A stretch of 64,000 nt of DNA from Lyngbya confervoides BDU141951. GTDB lineage: Bacteria > Cyanobacteriota > Cyanobacteriia > Thermosynechococcales > Thermosynechococcaceae. The notes under the pieces were generated by a model. The model did no database searches and was not told the DNA's origin. It saw only the letters and a program-made list of their open reading frames with translations. A program made the translations under genes and the position numbers. Within the stretch, counting starts at the first letter, position 1. Every line of letters starts with the position of its first letter. The stretch is taken from positions 1-64,000 of the forward strand of contig NZ_JTHE03000029.1 of the NCBI RefSeq assembly GCF_000817775.3, written 5' to 3'. Shown here piece after piece: positions 56,494-64,000 of this stretch.

Positions 56494-57224
56494 TGTGTAC
56501 CGATTGCGGATGCAGTCAAGTCGATACCGTGCTGCTGCACAAATCAAAGCAAGTCATCCCCCACCGCCTGGACGTGCAAGCGCAGCTTCTCGCCAAAAAT
56601 GATCGCCTAGCGCAGCAAAACCGCGATCGCTTTCGTTCCCTTAACCTGGTGGTCTTGAATCTGCTGTCGTCCCCCGGCTCCGGGAAAACGACGCTGATTG
56701 AAAAAACGGCTCAGGCCTGGAATCAACCTGAAGACATCGGGGTGATCGTTGGGGATTTGGCCACCGACAACGACGCCCAGCGCTTGCGGGCCTCGGGAGC
56801 GCAGGCGCTACAGATTACGACAGGGACCGCCTGTCATCTGGACGCCAGCATGGTTCGCCATGCCCTCTCCCATCTCGATCTAGCGTCTTTAGGATTACTG
56901 GTGATTGAAAACGTGGGCAATCTAGTTTGCCCCGCCGCCTACGATTTAGGTGAAACCCTCCGAATCGTGCTGCTCTCGGTCACCGAGGGGGAAGATAAGC
57001 CGCTGAAATATCCGACGGCATTTCAATCCGCTGATGTTGTTGTGCTGACCAAATGCGACATTGCCGACGCCGTTGGGTTTAACCGCCAGATCGCGATCGC
57101 TAATATTCAGCGCATGGCTCCCCAGGCAACATTCTTTGAACTCTCGGCGAGAACTGGCTTGGGCATGGATGCTTGGGTGATGTTTCTCCAGCAATGGACC
57201 GCTTTGGAGGTAACCCCCCGATGA
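56493..57224 (+). CDS. hypB: Hydrogenase nickel incorporation GTPase HypB
   Basis: HypB is a SIMIBI-class GTPase that delivers nickel with HypA. It has 243 residues from MCTDCGCSQVD, which carries the N-terminal Cys-rich nickel motif (CTDCGC). The P-loop is SSPGSGKTTL, followed by VGDLATDNDAQRL and the guanine-specificity motif VVLTKCD. No His-rich stretch is present, so nickel storage is not suggested. Its start shares one base with the hypA stop (TAATG); its stop overlaps the hypF start (ATGA). Confidence 0.95.
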   Translation: MCTDCGCSQVDTVLLHKSKQVIPHRLDVQAQLLAKNDRLAQQNRDRFRSLNLVVLNLLSSPGSGKTTLIEKTAQAWNQPEDIGVIVGDLATDNDAQRLRASGAQALQITTGTACHLDASMVRHALSHLDLASLGLLVIENVGNLVCPAAYDLGETLRIVLLSVTEGEDKPLKYPTAFQSADVVVLTKCDIADAVGFNRQIAIANIQRMAPQATFFELSARTGLGMDAWVMFLQQWTALEVTPR

Positions 57225-59521
57225 TTGCCGCCCAGTCCCCGCGCCTCCAGCGCCTCCATCTCATTGTCCAAGGCCAGGTCCAAGGCGTCGGCTTTCGCCC
57301 TTTTGTCTATCGCCTGGCTCAGGAGCTAGGACTCGGCGGCTGGATCTGCAACAGCGATCGCGGGGTCGAGATTGACGTGGAAGGTCCCAGGGCCGCCCTG
57401 GCGCATTTTCTGCAGCGCCTGGAGGGGGAACATCCGCCTCAGGCCACGCTGACCCAGGTGCAGCGCCAAACCCTTGCTCCCCAGGGCTACCATCATTTCG
57501 AGATTCACCCCTCGCAACAATTCTCCCCTCGCCCCTCCGCCGAACTGCTGCCGGATTTAGCCACCTGCCCAGCTTGTCTACAGGAACTATTCGACCCCCG
57601 CAATCGCCGCTACCGATATCCCTTTATTAACTGCACCCAATGCGGGCCTCGCTACAGCATTCTCCAGGATCTGCCCTACGATCGCCCCCGTACCACCATG
57701 CAAGGGTTTGCGATGTGTGCCGCCTGTCAGCGGGAATACGACAACCCGAGCGATCGCCGCTTCCATGCCCAGCCCAATGCCTGCCCAGACTGCGGTCCAC
57801 AGCTAGCGGTCTGGACCCCGCAGGGCCAGACCCTAGACGTGAGTGACCCAATTCAATGGGTGGGTGATCGCCTCCGGCAGGGTGAGATTGTTGCCCTCAA
57901 GGGTCTGGGCGGTTTTCATCTACTGGCCGACGCCCGCAGCGAAGCTGCCGTGCAGCGACTGCGCGATCGCAAGCATCGCCCCACCAAGCCCCTGGCGGTC
58001 ATGTATCCCCATCTAGACCGGGTGCAGCGGGACTTCCAGGTCTCAACCGCGGAAGGGGAACTGCTCGTGTCTGCCATCGCTCCCATTGTGTTGCTGACGC
58101 CCAGAACCCCCTGCCCCTTGGCTGCAGCGGTTGCGCCCGGACAGCATCAGGTGGGGGTGATCCTCCCCTACTCACCGCTGCATCATCTCCTGCTGTCCGA
58201 ACTCGACTTTCCGGTGATCGCCACCAGCGGCAATCGCAGTGGCGATCCGATTTGCATCGAGAACCAGGAGGCGCTGGCGCAACTGGGAGCGATTGCCGAT
58301 GTCTTTTTGGTCCATAATCGCCCGATTGCCCGTGCCGTCGATGATTCTGTGGTGCAGGTGATTGAGAATCGACCCACGCTGCGGCGGCGATCGCGGGGCT
58401 ATGCCCCTGGACTCACCCTGAGGTCAGACGACGCCAGGCCCTGTATTCTGGCCGTGGGCGGTCACCTCAAAAATACCGTTGCCCTCTCCTTACCAGGACA
58501 AATCATTCTCAGTCAACATCTCGGAGGCTTAGGCCAGGTATCCACAGCGGAGCGCTTCCAGAACACCATTGCCGATCTGCTGCGGCTCTACCAGGCTCAG
58601 CCCGTGGCGATCGCCTGTGATGCCCATCCAGACTATTTTTCTAGCCAGTACGCTCAAACCCTGAGCCAACAGATGGCCGTGCCGCTGATTCCCCTTCAGC
58701 ATCATCAGGCTCATATCCTTTCAGCAATGATTGAACATGGTTTAAACCCTCCCGTTCTAGGCATCGCCTGGGACGGAAGCGGGTATGGCTTAGATGGAAC
58801 CATTTGGGGCGGAGAATGCTTCCAGATTCACTCTGAGGGAAATATTCAGCGGGTGGCGCATCTGCGACCGTTTCCGCTCCCCGGTGGCGATCGCGCCGCG
58901 CGAGAACCGCGGCGGGCGGCCCTGGGCTTACTCCATGCTGCCGGACTTGATGCGGCGCTGATCGAGACTGCGTTCTCTCCCCCGGATCTGCCCCTGCTGA
59001 CACAACTGCTGAATAAAGGCGTAAACGCACCCCTTACCTCCAGCATTGGCCGTTTGTTTGACGCGATCGCCTCACTGGTTCAACTGTGCCAGATTTCCAG
59101 CTTTGAAGGCGAAGCCGCCATGGCCCTAGAAGCCGTGGCGCTAGCGACCCAGGACCGCTATCCCTACACCTGGCGACCGGGAGATTCCGGGGTTTTCCAG
59201 TTGGATTGGGAGCCGATGCTGCGGGCCATCCTGAGCGAAGGGCCATCGTCCCCTGGGCTGATCGCGGCCAAGTTTCAGAACACTCTGCTTGACGCGATTG
59301 GGACGATGGTCCAGCAGGTGGGTATTTCCCAGGTGGTGCTGACCGGCGGCTGTTTCCAAAACCGCTATCTGCTCACGGGCGCAATTGCGCAGATCCGCAA
59401 CGCCGGGTTCGATCCCTACTGGCCGCAGCAGATTCCCGCCAACGATGGTGGCTTAGCCCTGGGCCAAATCCTGGGGGCCACCTGGCAACTGCAATCCACT
59501 GGAGGTGTTCCATGTGCCTAG
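57221..59521 (+). CDS. hypF: Carbamoyltransferase HypF
   Basis: HypF uses carbamoyl phosphate and ATP to carbamoylate HypE, the source of the cyanide ligands of the NiFe site. The 766-residue protein has an acylphosphatase domain (VQGQVQGVGFRPFVYRLAQE, about 16-35), zinc-finger pairs (CPACLQELFD...CTQCGPRYSI and CAACQREY...CPDCGPQL, about 115-195), a YrdC-like domain (about 210-400) and a Kae1-like carbamoyltransferase domain (HHQAHILSAM, GIAWDGSGYGLDGTIWGGE, LTGGCFQNRYL). Start at ATG 57221; the next gene, hypC, begins inside its last codons. Confidence 0.96.
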   Translation: MIAAQSPRLQRLHLIVQGQVQGVGFRPFVYRLAQELGLGGWICNSDRGVEIDVEGPRAALAHFLQRLEGEHPPQATLTQVQRQTLAPQGYHHFEIHPSQQFSPRPSAELLPDLATCPACLQELFDPRNRRYRYPFINCTQCGPRYSILQDLPYDRPRTTMQGFAMCAACQREYDNPSDRRFHAQPNACPDCGPQLAVWTPQGQTLDVSDPIQWVGDRLRQGEIVALKGLGGFHLLADARSEAAVQRLRDRKHRPTKPLAVMYPHLDRVQRDFQVSTAEGELLVSAIAPIVLLTPRTPCPLAAAVAPGQHQVGVILPYSPLHHLLLSELDFPVIATSGNRSGDPICIENQEALAQLGAIADVFLVHNRPIARAVDDSVVQVIENRPTLRRRSRGYAPGLTLRSDDARPCILAVGGHLKNTVALSLPGQIILSQHLGGLGQVSTAERFQNTIADLLRLYQAQPVAIACDAHPDYFSSQYAQTLSQQMAVPLIPLQHHQAHILSAMIEHGLNPPVLGIAWDGSGYGLDGTIWGGECFQIHSEGNIQRVAHLRPFPLPGGDRAAREPRRAALGLLHAAGLDAALIETAFSPPDLPLLTQLLNKGVNAPLTSSIGRLFDAIASLVQLCQISSFEGEAAMALEAVALATQDRYPYTWRPGDSGVFQLDWEPMLRAILSEGPSSPGLIAAKFQNTLLDAIGTMVQQVGISQVVLTGGCFQNRYLLTGAIAQIRNAGFDPYWPQQIPANDGGLALGQILGATWQLQSTGGVPCA

Positions 59522-59766
59522 CCGTTCCTGGCCAAATTCTCAGCATTACCAACCCCCGATCCGAGGATCCCGAGGGCTTTCTCTACCGCATGGGCAAGGT
59601 GCGCTTTGGGGGCATTGCCCGGGAGGTGAGTCTAGCCTACGTCCCAGAAGCCCAGGTGGGGGACTACGTGATTGTTCACGTCGGTTTTGCCCTCACCCGT
59701 CTCGATGAAGACCAAGCCCAGCAAACCCTCGCAGACCTACATCAACTAGAGGCCACAGAGTTATGA
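59512..59766 (+). CDS. hypC: Hydrogenase assembly chaperone HypC
   Basis: HypC is a small chaperone that binds the large-subunit precursor and, with HypD, assembles Fe(CN)2CO. It has 84 residues beginning MCLAVPGQIL with the essential Cys2, followed by the OB-fold VSLAYVPEAQVGDYVIVHVGFALTRLDE. It overlaps hypF by 10 bases and nifJ by ATGA. hypD and hypE do not follow, unlike in many hyp clusters. Confidence 0.95.
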   Translation: MCLAVPGQILSITNPRSEDPEGFLYRMGKVRFGGIAREVSLAYVPEAQVGDYVIVHVGFALTRLDEDQAQQTLADLHQLEATEL

Positions 59767-62700
59767 ACAACCGCCACTTTGCAACCCTCGATGGCAACGA
59801 AGCCGTAGCGCGCGTTGCCTATCGCCTGAATGAAGTCATCGCCATTTATCCGATTACCCCCTCTTCGCCCATGGCGGAATGGGCCGATGCCTGGGCCACG
59901 GCCCAGCAGCCCAATCTCTGGGGCACGGTGCCTCAGGTAGTCCAACTGCAAAGCGAGGCGGGCGTCGCCGGATCTTTGCATGGGGCGCTTCAGGCCGGAG
60001 CAGTGACCACCACCTTCACCGCCTCCCAGGGCCTGCTATTAATGATTCCCAATCTCTACAAAATTGCCGGAGAGCTAACGCCCATGGCGGTCCACATTGC
60101 GGCGCGATCGCTGGCGGCTCAGGGGCTATCCATTTTTGGCGATCACAGCGATGTGATGGCCACGCGCACCACGGGCTGCGCCCTGCTCTGCTCGGCTTCG
60201 GTGCAGGAGGCCCAGGATTTAGCGGCCATCGCCACCCGCGCCACCTTTGCCAGCCGGATTCCGTTTCTGCACTTTTTTGACGGCTTTCGCACCTCCCATG
60301 AAGTGCAAAAGATTGAGCTGGTGAGCGATGAGGATCTGCGATCGCTGATGGACGCAGACCTGATCGGGGCTCACCGCCAGCGCGCCCTCACCCCCGATCG
60401 CCCAGTGCTGCGCGGTACGGCCCAAAACCCGGACGTTTACTTTCAGGCCAGAGAAACCGTTAACCCCTTTTACCAGGCCTGCCCCGGTCAGGTTCAGGCG
60501 GCAATGGATGATTTTGCCCAGCTCACGGGCCGAAACTACCATCTGTTTGACTATCACGGTCATCCAGAGGCAGAACGAATTTTGGTCCTGATGGGGTCAG
60601 GGTGTGAGACGGTTCACGAAACGGTGGACTATCTGGTGAACCGGGGTGAGAAGGTGGGCGTGATGAAGGTGCGGCTCTACCGCCCCTGGAGCATGGAGGC
60701 CTTCATGGCGGTGCTGCCCCCCTCCGCACAGAAGCTAGGGGTTTTAGATCGCACCAAGGAACCGGGAAGTATTGGCGAACCGCTCTATCAGGACGTCCTG
60801 AATACGCTCGTGGAGTCCGATCGGATTGATATTCGCACAGTCGGGGGTCGCTATGGCCTTTCCTCTAAGGAATTTACCCCGGCCATGGTGAAGGCGATCT
60901 TCGACAATCTTGGCCAACCCCAGCCCAAAAACCACTTCACCGTGGGCATCACCGACGATCTGAGCCACACCTCCCTCACCGTGGCGCCCGAATTTACGAT
61001 TGAACCGGATTCTGTGGTCCGCGCCATCTTCTATGGCCTGGGGTCCGATGGCACCGTTGGGGCCAATAAAAACTCCATCAAAATTATTGGTGAGGAAACC
61101 GCGAACTACGCCCAGGGCTATTTTGTCTACGACTCCAAGAAATCTGGATCGGTCACCGTGTCCCACCTGCGCTTTGGCCCGGATCCGATTCGATCCACCT
61201 ACCTAGTGCAGCAGGCCAATTTCATTGCCTGTCACCAGTGGGAGTTTGTGGAAAAGTACGATGTGCTGGAGGCGGCCAAACCCGGCGCGATTTTTCTCCT
61301 CAATAGCCCCTTTAGCCCGGAAGCAACCTGGGATCAACTGCCTCGCCCGCTACAAGACACCATTCGCACTCGCAATCTGCGCGTTTACTGTATTGATGGG
61401 TCAAGGGTGGCCCGTGAGGCGGGAATGAAGGGCCGGATTAACACGGTGATGCAGGTGTGCTTCTTTGCGCTGGCGGGCGTGCTCACCCGCGAAGAGGCGA
61501 TCGCCCAGATTCAGCAATCCATCCGCAAAACCTACGGCAAGAAGGGGGAGGCAGTGGTGCAGATGAACCTGAACGCGGTGGATCAGGCTTTAGAACATCT
61601 CTATGAAGTGCCGGTGGGTGCACAGAATGAAGTGCCGGTGGGTGCACCAGTGGGGATATCCTCCGATGCTAATCTGCCCCAGAGCCTCGTTTCGGAAAAA
61701 GCACCGGCCTTTGTGCGGGAGGTGCTAGGCGCAATGATGATGCGCCAGGGTGATGATCTGCCCGTGAGCTGCCTGCCCTGCGATGGCACCTATCCCACGG
61801 GCACCGCCCAATGGGAAAAACGCAACATTGCCGCTGAGATCCCGGTCTGGGACCCGCAGGTCTGTGTGCAGTGTGGCAAGTGTGTGATGGTCTGTCCCCA
61901 TGCGGTGATTCGTGCCAAGGTTTACGAGCCAGAGGCACTGGCAGATGCTCCAGCGGCCTTCAAACGTACTGCTGCTCGCGATCGCGACTGGGGCGATCGC
62001 CAGTTCACTCTGCAAGTGGCGGCGGAGGACTGCACGGGCTGCGGGATCTGTGTAGATATCTGTCCGGCCAAAAACAAGCTAGAGCCGCGCTTTAAGGCCA
62101 TTAATATGGAGCCGCAACTGCCGCTACGGGAGCAGGAGCGTGAAAACTGGGAATTTTTCCTGCAGCTTCCCAATCCCGATCGCACGGCGCTGAACCTGCA
62201 CAAGATTGGTCAGCAGCAGCTACAGGAGCCGCTGTTTGAGTTTTCCGGGGCCTGCGCGGGCTGTGGTGAAACGCCCTACATTAAGCTGGCGACACAGCTC
62301 TTTGGCGATCGCATGATCGTGGCCAATGCCACGGGGTGCTCCTCCATCTATGGCGGTAATCTGCCCACGACGCCCTGGAGTTTCAATGGCGAAGGTCGCG
62401 GTCCAGCCTGGTCGAATTCTCTGTTCGAGGACAATGCCGAGTTTGGCTTTGGCTTTCGTGTGGCCATTGATCAGCACATTGACCAGGCGATCGCCCTGCT
62501 AAAGGAATTAGCACACCTTGCGGGTTCTCCCCTTCCCGCACCGCTTGTCTCCGAACTCCTGAACAATTCCCAGGCTGACGAGGCCGAGATTGCCGAGCAG
62601 CGCCATCGGGTGACGCTGCTCAAACAGGTGCTGGCAGATTGGCAGCAACAGTCTGATTTGGAGCGTTCGCTCCAGCAAAAGCTCCAGAGTCTGACCCTGC

Positions 62701-63371
62701 TGGCCGACTACCTGGTGAAAAAGAGCGTCTGGCTAATTGGCGGGGATGGGTGGGCCTATGATATTGGCTATGGGGGGTTGGACCATGTGTTAGCCAGCGG
62801 TCGCAATGTGAATATTCTGGTGCTGGATACGGAGGTTTATTCCAACACGGGCGGCCAGATGTCTAAATCGACGCCGCGAGGGGCGGTGGCGAAGTTTGCT
62901 GCCGGGGGCAAGCCGGCCCCCAAAAAAGATCTGGGACTGATGGCGATGACCTACGGGAATGTCTATGTGGCCAGTGTGGCGATGGGCGCCAGGGATGAGC
63001 ATACCCTGCGATCGTTTATGGAGGCGGAGTCCTACGAAGGGCCATCGCTGATCATTGCCTATTCTCACTGCATTGCCCACGGGATTGATATGCAAAGGGG
63101 GATGCAGCAGCAAAAGGCGATGGTGGACTCAGGTCGCTGGCTCCTGTACCGCTACGACCCGCGCCGCACGGATCAAGGGGAAAATCCGCTCATCCTCGAT
63201 TCTCGGAACCCCAAGCTTCCGGTGGAGGCGGCAATGTACAGCGAAAACCGCTTTAAGATGTTGGCCCGCAGTAATCCGGCGGCGGCGAAGCAGTTACTGA
63301 AGCAGGCTCAGGAGGATGTTCATACTCGCTGGCAAATGTATCAATATCTAGCGGCGAGACCTCCTGAGTAA
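59763..63371 (+). CDS. nifJ: Pyruvate:ferredoxin (flavodoxin) oxidoreductase
   Basis: This homodimeric enzyme oxidatively decarboxylates pyruvate to acetyl-CoA and reduces ferredoxin or flavodoxin. The 1202-residue single-chain form has the N-terminal pyruvate-binding domain (YPITPSSPMAEWADAWA), the gamma domain (about 420-640: GLGSDGTVGANKNSIKIIGE), two [4Fe-4S] motifs CVQCGKCVMVCP and CTGCGICVDICPAKNK (about 700-770), and the thiamine-diphosphate domain (CAGCGETPYIKLATQLFGDR, GGDGWAYDIGYGG, DTEVYSNTGGQMSKSTPRGA). It overlaps hypC by ATGA, so it is translated from the hydrogenase transcript. A short in-frame duplication lies in the linker at about residues 615-630. Confidence 0.97.
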   Translation: MNNRHFATLDGNEAVARVAYRLNEVIAIYPITPSSPMAEWADAWATAQQPNLWGTVPQVVQLQSEAGVAGSLHGALQAGAVTTTFTASQGLLLMIPNLYKIAGELTPMAVHIAARSLAAQGLSIFGDHSDVMATRTTGCALLCSASVQEAQDLAAIATRATFASRIPFLHFFDGFRTSHEVQKIELVSDEDLRSLMDADLIGAHRQRALTPDRPVLRGTAQNPDVYFQARETVNPFYQACPGQVQAAMDDFAQLTGRNYHLFDYHGHPEAERILVLMGSGCETVHETVDYLVNRGEKVGVMKVRLYRPWSMEAFMAVLPPSAQKLGVLDRTKEPGSIGEPLYQDVLNTLVESDRIDIRTVGGRYGLSSKEFTPAMVKAIFDNLGQPQPKNHFTVGITDDLSHTSLTVAPEFTIEPDSVVRAIFYGLGSDGTVGANKNSIKIIGEETANYAQGYFVYDSKKSGSVTVSHLRFGPDPIRSTYLVQQANFIACHQWEFVEKYDVLEAAKPGAIFLLNSPFSPEATWDQLPRPLQDTIRTRNLRVYCIDGSRVAREAGMKGRINTVMQVCFFALAGVLTREEAIAQIQQSIRKTYGKKGEAVVQMNLNAVDQALEHLYEVPVGAQNEVPVGAPVGISSDANLPQSLVSEKAPAFVREVLGAMMMRQGDDLPVSCLPCDGTYPTGTAQWEKRNIAAEIPVWDPQVCVQCGKCVMVCPHAVIRAKVYEPEALADAPAAFKRTAARDRDWGDRQFTLQVAAEDCTGCGICVDICPAKNKLEPRFKAINMEPQLPLREQERENWEFFLQLPNPDRTALNLHKIGQQQLQEPLFEFSGACAGCGETPYIKLATQLFGDRMIVANATGCSSIYGGNLPTTPWSFNGEGRGPAWSNSLFEDNAEFGFGFRVAIDQHIDQAIALLKELAHLAGSPLPAPLVSELLNNSQADEAEIAEQRHRVTLLKQVLADWQQQSDLERSLQQKLQSLTLLADYLVKKSVWLIGGDGWAYDIGYGGLDHVLASGRNVNILVLDTEVYSNTGGQMSKSTPRGAVAKFAAGGKPAPKKDLGLMAMTYGNVYVASVAMGARDEHTLRSFMEAESYEGPSLIIAYSHCIAHGIDMQRGMQQQKAMVDSGRWLLYRYDPRRTDQGENPLILDSRNPKLPVEAAMYSENRFKMLARSNPAAAKQLLKQAQEDVHTRWQMYQYLAARPPE
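61605..61647 (+). repeat. In-frame 24-base tandem duplication inside nifJ
   Basis: gaagtgccggtgggtgcac occurs at 61605-61623 and again at 61629-61647, one 24-base unit apart, giving EVPVGAQNEVPVGAP in the protein. It sits in a linker before the ferredoxin-like domain and should be harmless. Confidence 0.85.
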
Positions 63372-63381
63372 CGGGTGGTTT

Positions 63382-64000
63382 TTAGAGGTCTAAGGGGATC
63401 CGAACACCCAATCCGCCTCGATTGAGGAGATGGGTGTCAATCAGGGTTGTTTTTACGTCTTTATGTCCAAGCAGTTCTTGGATAGTACGAATATCGTAGC
63501 CGTTTTCCAGCAGATTTGTGGCAAAACTGTGACGGAGCGTATGGCAGCTTACTTTTTTGGAAATCTTGGCAGTTTTTGCGGCTTGTTTAATGGCTCACTG
63601 GAGGACTTTACCCTCGACATGGTGACGTTTGATTTCCCCATCCCGAGGATCGATAGCGCGATGTTTTGCCGGAAAGACAAATCGCCAAACCCACTCATGG
63701 TCGACCTGGGGATATTTTCGGGCTAAGGCATAGGGAAGATGGACGGCTCCATACCCCTGAGCGAGATCATTGTGGCTGAGCAAAGTCCACATCCTTGACT
63801 CAAAGCCGGAGTCCTTCGGTAATCCTCATGCCAGTTCCATAGAGGAGTTTTGCGAGCAATTGGTTGGTTCCCTGAAGGTGTTGGAACAGGTGTTGAACTT
63901 CAGCGGGGGTTAAGACCGTGGGCAGGTGACTAGATCGTTTGGCTCGAACTGCTTTAATGGAGTCGGCGAGTGGCTGATCCAGAATGTGACGATAGAGAAA
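63382..64000 (-). pseudogene. Integron-type integrase (IntI family) pseudogene, partial
   Basis: On the minus strand from the window edge to the TAA at 63382 the translation follows IntI-type tyrosine recombinases: LTPAEVQHLFQHLQGTNQLLAKLLYGTGMRITEGLRL, then TGA at 63802-63800, VKDVDFAQ, a deletion with frameshift near 63780 that removes about 35 residues, DLAQGYGAVHLPYALARKYP, HEWVWRFVFPAKHRAIDPRDGEIKRHHVEGKVLQ (the insert specific to integron integrases), TGA at 63597-63595, then [46 protein letters not shown]. The catalytic Tyr is replaced by Asp (codon at 63438-63436). The N-terminal part lies outside the window. It converges on nifJ, 10 bases from its stop. Confidence 0.9.

Overview
The window comes from a cyanobacterial chromosome. 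The evidence is the psbU gene, the bicarbonate transporter pair sbtA/sbtB, the small RNA Yfr1 next to trxA, a cyanobacterial bidirectional hydrogenase (hox), several cyanobacteria-only families (DUF3086, DUF3119, CPP1-like, photosystem II S4 protein), an NtcA-type promoter, and many copies of the HIP1 octamer GCGATCGC. The genus cannot be fixed from this sequence alone.

Layout. 0-6.8 kb: nadB, psbU, an FHA-nucleotide cyclase, two S4-domain RNA-binding proteins, a LapA-like membrane protein and scpA. 7.1-13.4 kb: a signalling operon (multi-PAS/GAF histidine kinase, stand-alone receiver, receiver-GAF-GGDEF-EAL protein). 13.7-16.5 kb: a large pentapeptide-repeat membrane protein and a dead Uma2 gene. 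16.5-22.4 kb, all on the minus strand: argG, an MlaE-like lipid permease, DUF3119, DUF3086, plsY, a CPP1-like protein and a hypothetical. 22.8-32 kb: phoU, an RNase R-like protein whose catalytic Asp cluster looks lost, ilvC, a hypothetical, and the 2-oxoglutarate decarboxylase/succinate-semialdehyde dehydrogenase pair that closes the cyanobacterial TCA cycle. 32.3-38.6 kb: guaB3, yfr1, trxA, a creatininase-family gene, tRNA-Gly and sbtAB. 39-44.6 kb: a secreted DUF11 protein, an alpha/beta hydrolase and a ClC channel. 44.6-49.1 kb: the nitrate transporter nrtABCD behind a well-formed NtcA-activated promoter.

The standout region is 49.3-63.4 kb. hoxE, hoxF, hoxU, hoxY, hoxH, an inserted AlbA_2-type gene, hoxW, hypA, hypB, hypF, hypC and nifJ follow one another on the plus strand, mostly with overlapping or nearly touching ends. 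Pyruvate:ferredoxin/flavodoxin oxidoreductase is therefore joined to the bidirectional hydrogenase and part of its maturation set in what looks like one fermentation/redox-balance unit. A 19-base element is duplicated upstream of hoxE and of hoxF. The AlbA_2-type gene appears to carry three in-frame internal deletions. hypD and hypE are absent from the window. Ten bases beyond nifJ, convergent to it, lies a decayed integron-type integrase (IntI family) with two nonsense codons, an internal deletion/frameshift and the catalytic tyrosine changed to Asp. It runs off the window edge.

In metabolic terms the window joins nitrogen uptake (nrt), inorganic carbon uptake (sbtA/B), TCA closure, NAD, arginine and branched-chain amino acid synthesis, and hydrogen/pyruvate redox chemistry. 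Gene starts were chosen by family alignment from memory, ribosome-binding sites and neighbour spacing. No database search was possible.
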